Assembly: GCF_037975245.1 (NCBI RefSeq)
Contig: NC_092565.1
Span: 2,987,499 to 3,051,498, forward strand
Source of the DNA: Apostichopus japonicus
Lineage: Eukaryota > Echinodermata > Holothuroidea > Aspidochirotida > Stichopodidae
Direction: 5' to 3'
DNA: 64,000 nt
Below, piece by piece: positions 55,001 to 64,000 of the stretch. Within the stretch, counting starts at the first letter, position 1. Each line of letters begins with the position of its first letter. Position numbers and translations under genes: made by a program. Under the pieces are notes generated by a model. It saw only the letters and a list, made by a program, of their open reading frames with translations. It did not search any database and was not told the origin of the DNA.

Positions 55001-56101
55001 GTGCATAGTAACACTCGTTGTACATTTATATCTAGATCTAGGCTGTATATGTAACATTAATGACATGTACTTAATATGTCGAGTGTATCCGATCCCAAAT
55101 CATCGAAAAACCAAACAAACATGCATGAATAGGCCTAGGCCTATATAGCGTTTAATGCAGCAAACATACACGGTAAACTGGTGATTTATTTATATATCTG
55201 TATTGTTTGCTGTAATACAACAGCTTACTCTCAAGGAATTCTACTCACTGCCTCAAGTTCAGACCCGACGTATTTTAGGCTACAGTTTGTTGGGCCCCTG
55301 GCAAATATCTATGCCAGAGCCACTGTATACATGGCTCTGATCTAGCCTTTCTAATTCTAGGCCAATGCTAGCTTAACGTTAGGCCATGTCATAATTCAGT
55401 TGGTCAGTTTAGCCGATACCTTGATCACCCATCCCAACGTTTTCTCTCGTTCAGTCTCATCATTATATCCTCTCAGAGTATAATTAATAACCCACCATTA
55501 ACGTTAGGCTTAGACTATATGTACTGTTAGACCAGAGGGAGCCTTGTAAGGGTAAGACAGTCCCATTCAAGGGCCCAACTTTAGTTTTACAGTTTTAGGG
55601 CTTAGTTTACAAGTACTGCTTGTTTTTGAGGAATACTAACATTATAAATCTATCAGGAGTTTCGGTGATTTATTTATGATCTGCATGTTGTTTATTCCAT
55701 AATTCCTATGTTGGTGTAGTGTTTCGCAGGGCAATATATTTTGTTCATGGTTTTTACTGTATGGCAAAGCCAGTCAGATGTTGCAAATAGCTAAATTTTC
55801 TCAAATGTAAAGGACACCATAATTGAGCTAATGTTTGGTGAAATTTGCATATTTCATGGTATGTTTTCAGAGGTATGACAATCATCATTTAAAGATGTTC
55901 AATAATTTGCATTTAATATAGGATCATAACCATGATTGTAGCTTGATGACAGGACAGAAGCACTATATTTCATTGCTTAAAGTTGTCTTTGCTTTGTCAG
56001 TCCAGATGGTAATGTACTTTACCTGTCAAAATATTTTCTTTGAACAGGACATGCATTAATTAAGTAGAAATTCTCACCGAAGTACCATTAAAGCTTTCAG
56101 C

Positions 56102-57123
56102 ATGAGAAAAGTAAAGTTTATTCCTCCATCAAGACCAAGCATCCAATTAAAAGGAAAGGAAACTTCAGCAGACAAAAAGATAGCAAGCAAGCATCTTCTT
56201 CACAAGAAATCTACCAAACAGATGACTGAAGGTCCACATCCAGATGTGTACACATTTATATCTACTTCGCCTAAGAAGGTCGTAAATTCTCCTCATCAAA
56301 AAAGGTTACAAAAAAAGAAGAAAAAGGTGGGCAGTTTTTCAAGTTGTCCAATTTTATAACAAGTTTTTGAAACTATTGCAGAATGTTCATCATCTCTGTT
56401 AGAATTTGCACAATACTTCATACACCCACAAGCTTTCCATCAGAGGGTCTAATGCAGGGGGAAGGAGCCAGAGGGGGGGGGGTGCATGTGCCCCCCACTT
56501 TTTTCCAATATAGCAAATGTGCCCCTTTGATGAAGAACTGTGTTTTGGATATCTTAAGCCTTTGTTAATTTTAATATTTCTTTTCATTATTTAGTTTTAT
56601 TCTGTACATGCTATTTCTAAAATGGTATCCCATATCTTTTTGTAGCACGGTTAACAATAAACAATCTCAATAAATAGTATTGATAGCATACTAACACATG
56701 ATATGGCCGGTGTGTGTCCGTTTATAGCATAACGAGTGGTGGTTGTAGCATGAGAAAGTGCCCCTCTGATGTTGTGGCCCCCCCCCCACAATTTGAAAGC
56801 TTCCTATCCCCCTGGTGTAATGGAAAAAGTAGGGAGTTTCCCTCAAATTTTATTTCTAGGAATTATAAGTTGATGAAAACAGACTCAATGAGCAGGGAGC
56901 TACGACCATTTACAAACCAAGCAAAAGAAGCAAACTTCATTGTATTCATGATAGAAATCATCTAAATTATTTTGTTTCCTTGATGAATTTTGCCTTCTGA
57001 TGAGTTCTTTCATTTTACTTTCAGGCAAAAGTCATGGAGAGAGTTTTGAAAGATATCTTTAGAATGAAGAAAGATATTGCAAGCTTACGGCAAAAAGGGA
57101 AACATACAACTCCTGAGCCATGA
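56102..57123 (+). CDS. Small lysine-rich protein with a C-terminal helix, two exons, unrecognised
   Basis: The exons 56102-56326 and 57025-57123 join at AAAAAG/GTGGGC and TTTCAG/GCAAAA in phase 0 and encode 107 residues. The ATG lies one base after an AG acceptor (CTTTCAG), so an upstream non-coding exon is likely. Residues 1-75 are basic and probably disordered, with Pro/Ser-rich text (FIPPSRPSIQL), an STSPKK motif and a lysine run. Residues 76-107 (AKVMERVLKDIFRMKKDIAS) look like an amphipathic helix or short coiled coil. An AATAAA follows at 57277. I do not recognise the family. Nuclear or cytoskeletal binding would fit the charge but is a guess. The splice sites, the poly(A) signal and the lack of repeats support a real gene. 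Confidence 0.62.
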
Positions 57124-57276
57124 AGTATTTTACAGCAGTATGGCGACTATCACAAGCATGTTGAGTGATTTTCAACTTCTGCTTTTGCTAGAGACCAATA
57201 GAGTTATAGTTATAAAGCTGTGGAGGACTAATATAAACTAAAATACTAAATCAGAGAAGAACACATTCACATCTGA

Positions 57277-57282
57277 AATAAA
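57277..57282 (+). promoter_or_regulatory. Polyadenylation signal of the small lysine-rich gene
   Basis: AATAAA lies 153 bases after the stop codon at 57123, a normal distance for a short 3' untranslated region. Confidence 0.6.
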
Positions 57283-58768
57283 GTGTTCAAGCAGCAACTT
57301 TAATTCATTCTCTGCTAGATTAAAAATAGACTTATAAAAAGTGTATGAAAAATGTAACACAAAGTAGCCATTTTACCCAACCAATACTTTTAATGTTTAG
57401 TAACTTCAAGACAGGGATTAAAAATAACACATACTGGTATAGTTGTGTTAAGACATTCATCCTAAAAGCTAATTTGTTGACTGAAAAATAGAAAATGGAC
57501 AATGTACTGAATAAAAACAAAGAGTGTTCAGAAGAAAATAAAGGAAACATTTTCTAACAAGTACCGTCCTAATGTACAAGAGTAGGTACACACACACTAT
57601 CAAAATCCATGCAAATCCATGCATATCCATTGGATTTCATTTTACAAGTACAAAGGTTAGAGCTGCCTTGCTAAGATCAGTTTTTCAGGTTTGATCAAAT
57701 GATAGTTCAATTTCAATATTAGTGTTTTCCGTGGATGTGTTGGTGCTCATGAGAACGACTATATGGCCTAAAGCATATCAATAAACATTTCAATAATCTA
57801 AAATCATTCAATAATCTATAATCATTCAATAATCATTTCAAAAAACATTTCAATAATCTAGTTATAGAATATATGGATGCATTTATAGTTACAAAGATAT
57901 TCACTGTGTGTGATAATTACCACAAGTACTACAGCTACTGTACACCTTGAAACTGAGTAGGCCTTAGCAACTACCTAATGTACTTAGTAAGTTAATTAAT
58001 TTAATATATGTATCTTATTTATTGTTTAACTGCATGCTGATCTATCAAAGTTGTATTTCGCTTTTCTCTTACTTTTAACAGTTTTTGTGCTAATTTATCA
58101 GAGACATCGTTTAAATGTATTTTACAATCCATTGCTTGAAACTCTTTAATGTACAAAAAGTGGCATATACACTTGAAAAATATGAAAATAAAATGAGAAA
58201 TTCAGCATTAAAGAAGAAAGTTGCTATTATGTTTTTCACAAAGTTAATAACATAATGCTTGTCTTTATTCAAGCATGGACTAAAGCATTGCAGTTCATGT
58301 CTGCAGAACAGTTTATCTCCAGCAGGGCTCTACTTCAAATGCTTGAAAATATTGACTAGCGAGCAAAAACACACTTAAACTGAAAAGTAAAGAGCTTTGA
58401 AATCTTGAAGATAAACTTCAGAGACTTGAAGATAAATGTTTCAAGCAGTCAAATATTGTTGAGTATTATAGTACACACCTGATAACATGATTTGACTTCT
58501 ACAGTAGGCATGCTGTACATAACAATTCAACATAGGAGACTTTTGGAAGCATTAAACCTATTAAGGAACGAATGATTGTGTACTTGGAAGAAGAGAATGC
58601 TGGTGTAAAAAGTTGAATGATTTATGTCGATTAATCTTCAACAATTTGTTTTTTAATATGCTCTTACACAGTGCCAGTCTTTATCAAACATTGGATTAAA
58701 ACATCTGTACAAGAAATCAGTATTTCACAATCAATCCACCACTTTGCCACACCAAGAAGAGAAGAACC

Positions 58769-58774
58769 TTTATT
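58769..58774 (-). promoter_or_regulatory. Polyadenylation signal of KIF11
   Basis: AATAAA on the minus strand lies about 180 bases past the KIF11 stop codon at 58955. Confidence 0.5.
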
Positions 58775-58954
58775 GTCTTTCCTGCCATCCCTTGAATACT
58801 TACTGCCCACGATCTCTTATTGTATCCTACCTGTACGCATAATTTAAGCTCATCATCATAAAAATTGACCTTGACAACATACTGTAAGGTCTTATTTTAC
58901 GATGGAAAGATAAAACCCCAAGGATTATAGTAAAATACCAATGCGCATGTTACG

Positions 58955-61900
58955 TTAAACCGGTGTGTTGGCTGCTCTGAGAGGTAACCTGGAATTGCTC
59001 TTTGGAGTTCTGTGTTTGCTGCCATCCCGTCTTTTACTTGCCTTGACTGCCTTTCGACGAGGAGCCACAAAGTTTTCTTTGCTTTCTTCCAGATCCTGAT
59101 AAAATTATAAGAGAAAGACAGATTAATCATCAAATCGTGAAATGTAAATTTACTGGCAGCGAAATTGTTTCCACCTAATATTCTAATAAGCAATTAAGGA
59201 AAGCATCGTGGATGATTTTTTTCCGCCGTGATTACTTAACAGTACTCCAACAGTACTCCAGTGTGAAAAATACACAACACATTACTGCATATGAAAAGAT
59301 TTATGAGAATCTGATTTAACAGAATGTGTATACTCTCTGAGAATTGATGTGCTCATCCATTTCCTTAATTAAGGAAGAAAATTGGTAACAGAATAATTTG
59401 ATAAATAGTGTTAGATTACAGCCTATAAAGATGAACTTGGTCATTTCACCCTCCCCCACATATTCAATCTCCCACAAGAATAGAATGCACATTCCAGAGC
59501 ATTATCTTAGACCAGTGGTTCTGAAACTTTTTTAAACGACCGCCCCCCTTCAACCATCTTGAACTGTCCAAATGCCCCTCCCCTCGACCTACCGTTCATA
59601 GTTGGTCACTCAAGCGAGCAATCAGATTGTCCGAAGATATGCATATAGGAATTAAAAAATAGCCTACATTCCTTACAAGATGAATTTTCTCTCAACAATT
59701 CCCCCGACCCCCTGGATGCCTTATTGTGCCCTAAATCGCTGCAGTGATGTGTCGTAATCGCCAGGGATCCCAAATCAGTGCCAACGCCCCCTACTCCCCG
59801 TAGCGCCCCCTGAGACTTCCCAATGCCCCCTAAAGGATGGCAGGGACCACTGAGAACCACTGTCTTAGACCATGTTGCTTTGTAAAAGTTTGTATGTTTA
59901 CCTGCAGGTCTATTTCTGATGCTACTGACATACAGTCAGATGCAGCAGTACTGTTCAGTGACTCCTCCTGACTGTCCCCTTCCTTGGAAACATCAATGGT
60001 AGAAAGATTCTCTTTCATCTACGAATAGAACATGGTAACATTTGAGCTTAATACAAAGTTAAGGGATGACCTAATGCACAATAATTTAAGTTAATATTCT
60101 ATAGGCCATTTTCAAATCAAACAGTCTTCAGTTTACATTGCAAGACCACTTAAATTTAAGAAAGAAAATTTCCCTTCAATCGAACATCAGATGATTAACA
60201 ATGAAAGTATCTGCATGGACATGTAAAGTTTGAGCTCACATACCACGAAGCCAGTGCCTCGAAACCACAGCTCAAAGTTCAATAAACATAAGCACATACG
60301 ACTTTTGCAGTCTCTGATAACAAGTTTACAATGGATTACCCAAACGATTCTGGAATATATTCTAAACTGTCCCTGAAGAAAACTTACACAATATCTTTTG
60401 AAGGGGTTATTAGACTTTTCAAAGTGATGTATTAACAATACATTTTAGGCCTGGACCAAGAATAATGAAATCTGTTACAGGGAGTTTCTAAACATTTAAC
60501 CATATCTTCTATTCTATAGATATTTTCTATGTCATATCAATACTAAAATGTTGACTTAAATCATTATGTAATGATCTTCATATCTAAGTATCAAGCATTC
60601 AAAGAGAACGATATCAATTCTAGTAAACATGAAGAGTGCAAGAAGCAGCCTTTCCAAATATCGGAAGAAAATGATGAAATTTGACTGCATTCGTATCACT
60701 AAACGTAACAAACCTCTGTCTCGGGTGGGAGCTGAACGTTGGCAGCTTCCTCTAGTTGCTTTACCATTCTAAAGTTCTGAATGAGTATGTCGTGTGGATC
60801 TGTTGAGTTGAGGGATCTAGGATATTTAAACTCTCGTCTCTGGGGTGTCGTACCTGCAACAAATAAACCAAAGGTCATCTCATGATGTGTACATAATAGA
60901 GAAAGACTAAAGACACGCAAGTTAGCTACTTTTCAATGAGAGTAATAATTAAAAATAGTTTGTCTCTAGTTGGTCAGGTGTCACACACCAGATTGTACAT
61001 ATTTCAGGCAGCAATTAATATTTTCATTATTAAGTATGTACAATCATATTCCACCAACGGATGGGCTCAGTCAAATGACCGATGCGATGTGCTTCAAGTA
61101 AGGATACAACTAGATGATGAGTAACCTTACCAATTTATTGGAAATATAGATTTGAGCCTTCATTTAATTTAAAGTATGGCAGGTTACAGAAGCTATGGCC
61201 TTACAGGAGCTTTAGGCCTTGTCTAATTATCGATATTTGTTTGAACGTAACAGAATATTGAGCCTTTGCACAGCAAATTGTAGTCGGATCATCAAACTTC
61301 AGATTGCTGTGTAAATAAATACCCCCAAATAGGTAAAATGATAAATTGGTGTCGCCCTCCATTTTGGAGTTACTGAAATAATACAATAGTTGGAGAGCTT
61401 ACAGGGTATAATTAAGTGCAAAAATTTTGCATAGCACTGTTGAAGGCTATGACCGTTGCTTCTTATAATATACTATGGTTCTGTACACGTACAATAACTG
61501 CTACGCATCTTTGCTCTTGTATATTAGCAATTTGCTTATTTTACGATGCGATACAGGATAAAAATATTGACTGGTCTATGATCCACCAAGAGAGGAGTTT
61601 TACTGACACAAAGCCGAATTTTACATTCACCAAACCTACACAACTCTCCTACAGTCTACACGTATTGGTCATTCTTTGCCATATTGCTACACAAGACATG
61701 GTTTGTCGGAGGGATAACCACAACAAAATCTTTAACAATTTGCCCTGATTATTGGGGTATGAGAAATTTGCTCCAAAACTGAGCTAAACAATAATTGTGT
61801 ATTTATTTGTTGGGACATGTTACCCTCATAAACTTTAACCAGCTGCTTCAAAGTTAGGTAAATACAAGATACAATTTTATTTTTTGGAATTTGACGATTG

Positions 61901-62591
61901 ATTCACCTGTGGGAACGTCTTCTGTCATATCTCTGTCCAGGAACCTGGCCACCCTGTCATTGGTACTGATTACAGCTGTCAGGAGAGACTCGCCGACCGA
62001 TGTACAACTCTGACGGTTGTCATCCACAGTCCTGCTCCAACAATTCACCCTCTCTGTCTCCTCGGAATGTCTAATTGAGATCACCTCATCAGCTTTACGA
62101 TGATCTTCACTCAGTTCCTGAACCATTCCCTGCGAGTATAAACATAGCATAGAATGAACACTGTGTTAGGAAAGACAAAAGCCTACACTATATAGTAGAA
62201 TGATTGGAAACATTTGATAAAACTTGCACCCCCCTACCACCCCCTCTAGACAGCAGGAGCTCATCTGGTACGAATACAATAAAATAGCTTCCTTCCCTGA
62301 GACGGCAATACAAAATATCCCCACTGGTTAATATCATCTCGTTATTTTCATATTTAATAAATTGCGATACCCACAATTTCAAATTTGGTATGGTTAGTCT
62401 CCATTACTTACGTCGACCATTTCAATCTGTTTCTCCAGCATTGTGTTGTTGTCCTTCATGTGAACTTTGACCCTTTCCTCCACTTCTGATACATGCTGCT
62501 TGTGTGCACCTGAAAGTCTTTCCTCAACATCTGTAATCAGCTCCTTTGTTTTAGCTCCTGACTCCTTAATATCATTTAAAAATGAAGTGGT
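58955..62591 (-). CDS. KIF11: Kinesin-5 (KIF11/Eg5), C-terminal part (last five exons)
   Basis: The exons 62591-62412, 62129-61907, 60853-60714, 60018-59902 and 59095-58955 keep frame and give 266 residues. The first two encode coiled-coil stalk (FLNDIKESGAKTKELITDVE, VEERVKVHMKDNNTMLEKQI). The third opens with the BimC box GTTPQRREFKYPRSL, almost the human GTTPQRR-x-x-x-YP sequence, whose Thr is the CDK1 site that targets the motor to the spindle. The tail ends SNSRLPLRAANTPV, matching the human C-terminal SRLPLRA. Kinesin-5 forms bipolar tetramers that slide antiparallel microtubules apart in mitosis. The motor domain and most of the stalk lie beyond the right edge. An hAT miniature element sits in the last intron. 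Confidence 0.96.
59513..59862. mobile_element. hAT-type miniature element in the last KIF11 intron
   Basis: The ends CAGTGGTTCTGAAACTTTTT and AGAACCACTG are inverted. The 8-bp duplication TCTTAGAC stands on both sides (59505-59512 and 59863-59870). There are 350 bp, no coding capacity, and many CGCCCC/GCCCCC motifs. Confidence 0.92.
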
Positions 62592-64000
62592 CTAGAAAGA
62601 AAAAAGCAAATAAAATTAGGGAAATAAATACACAAGAGCAGAAAATGAAAAAGCAGGGTATGAGATTATGGATTGCAAATATGGTTTTCTACAAACAACT
62701 TCTATCCAACCTTTCTTATACTTACATGAAGGAGTGGCATTATCAAATGATTTGTTGCTAGGGATATTATTTCAATAAAAATAGTAACACCATGTATTTA
62801 TAATGGAGTAGCCTGTGCGACTGGGTATTCGACCAAGTTTCATTACCAGAGAGTGGTTGGGAATGAGTAAGGGATGAATAAGAAACTTAATGTCCTTTCT
62901 TTTCTATAATGTAAAATTCATCAAAACTATAGTATAAAATAATTACCGAAAGGTCTTGAAGAACTTAGCATGCATAGACTCCGAATGTAATTGTTTGACC
63001 TGATTAATGTGCAGACAACATTGCAAGGTCCCACCTGTACCACGCAAGATTTTTCACAGGAGGTACTACTCGTAATGCATAGGGTAGGTATTTAATATAC
63101 ATTATTGAGTAGTCAAATGAGGACTTAATTTCAGAATACGTAAAGAATAAATGTGTTCCTTACACGTCATCTGCCGTACAAGCAGTTTGTTTTCATTTGA
63201 ATATAGATATATTTAAATTTTCATTTTAAAGGCAACTTATGTTACCCCTAGCAGTATAATGGACTAATCTACAAAGACTATTGTGTAAAGGGTTAACAAT
63301 TTCTGTGACAAACACAACATATTTTAACGTTTAAAGACAAGTTAACTACATAATATTATCAAAATTTACTAATTTAAAGCCTGTCAAAAGTACAATTTTA
63401 ATGTTCCTTTGATAATTTTATTCTAACTGTTTTAAAATATTATTCCTAACATTGACAAACAGTTCAAACCCTATGAATTTTTTAATAGCAACCATTCTGA
63501 GAAATGATGGTCCAGCCATCGCTGGCCAAAGGATTTGTTCCAACAAAATCTTCGGCTTTGAGTATGTGATAAACCAAACTGTAATAGTATTAACCGCCTT
63601 TGTGATCCGCGTTATAGTTCCCGACTTTGTAATCCGGTCGGTAGGAGTGACTCCATAGAACATCTATAGTAATGATGTTTATACAACACCTAATTGTATT
63701 CTGGTCATTTGATTGGTCAATTGCTCGTTGATTGCATGCAAAATCCGCTCTATTCCACTCTATGAAATAGAACCATGGGTTATACTTTTTTGGTAGCACT
63801 TTTTTCAATGGTAAGAGAGCAGAGAAACCTGTCTGTTCAAAACAATCTGTTGCATGAGTGCATTTTACCCATCTTAATATAATATGTTGTATAAAACAAA
63901 TAATGAATGGTTTCCATTCGTGCAATAGTGCAAATATTTCATTCGTTGAAAGATGTAATTTGTTCCATTCAACGAGGCGCAGATAGAAACATGAAAGGCG
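62592..64000. other. KIF11 intron or upstream sequence, right edge
   Basis: No further KIF11 exon could be supported. It is AT-rich. The segment 63450-63930 is more even in composition and open in several frames on both strands, which suggests an unclassified repeat rather than a gene. Confidence 0.5.

Larger units (their letters stand above)
50626..56101. other. Region between prominin and the small lysine-rich gene
   Basis: No protein-coding exon could be supported. It must contain the prominin promoter (right of 50625) and the upstream exon and promoter of the small gene. A CpG-rich stretch at 54470-55000 is the best promoter candidate. It holds degraded non-LTR ends (51242-51770 and 54090-54195), a G-rich element (52249-52445), and a long TA array (52747-52850). 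Confidence 0.55.
57124..58954. other. Convergent intergenic region between the small gene and KIF11
   Basis: It holds the two 3' untranslated regions, an AT-rich short tandem repeat of TTTCAATAATC-type text (about 57780-57860), and otherwise unremarkable AT-rich DNA. No exon could be supported. Confidence 0.6.

Overview
This is a window of animal nuclear DNA. It is AT-rich and repeat-rich, its genes have many small exons joined by GT-AG introns, and the proteins are metazoan: prominin, kinesin-5, CCDC149, and a Skeletor-type DM13/DOMON protein. A Skeletor-type DOMON gene, Penelope-like elements and abundant TTAA- and hAT-type miniature elements together suggest a marine invertebrate. An echinoderm such as a sea cucumber is my best guess, but this is inferred from general character and not from a diagnostic marker.

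Layout from left to right. At 1446-8750 (+) lie the last nine exons of a Skeletor-like gene whose 5' part is outside the window. At 11940-24619 (+) is a complete eleven-exon CCDC149 gene. A 5'-truncated Penelope-like retroelement with an open reverse transcriptase/GIY-YIG frame sits in its last intron. At 30352-50625 (-) is a complete prominin (CD133 family) gene of 23 coding exons, with two tandem alternative last exons. At 56102-57123 (+) is a small two-exon gene for a lysine-rich protein I do not recognise. At 58955-62591 (-) are the last five exons of kinesin-5 (KIF11/Eg5), including the BimC box. Its motor-domain exons lie to the right of the window.

I reconstructed the exon chains by hand from splice sites, reading-phase continuity and family resemblance. 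The prominin chain keeps frame through all 23 exons and gives 840 aa (exon 23a) or 835 aa (exon 23b), close to the 865 aa of human prominin-1. The CCDC149 chain gives 618 aa. These genes do not form an operon or a pathway. They are independent neighbours, and the small gene and KIF11 converge.

Most of the rest is mobile DNA. I find three copies of a TTAA-flanked miniature element, three copies of a tRNA-derived SINE with a (CATA)n tail, and two larger hAT-like elements with 5-bp target duplications, one of which carries a nested element with an 8-bp duplication. There is also a classic hAT miniature element in a KIF11 intron, several long fold-back elements (one a GATATC palindromic array beside the first prominin splice donor, one with TTAGGG-like telomeric repeats), a G-rich family, and degraded non-LTR retrotransposon ends. 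The most interesting points are the prominin alternative C-termini (fifth transmembrane segment plus tail, one ending in a PDZ-ligand-like TPV), the CCDC149 exon whose acceptor is duplicated once and whose donor is amplified about sixteen times in a minisatellite, and a hammerhead-like motif at the end of the Penelope-like element.
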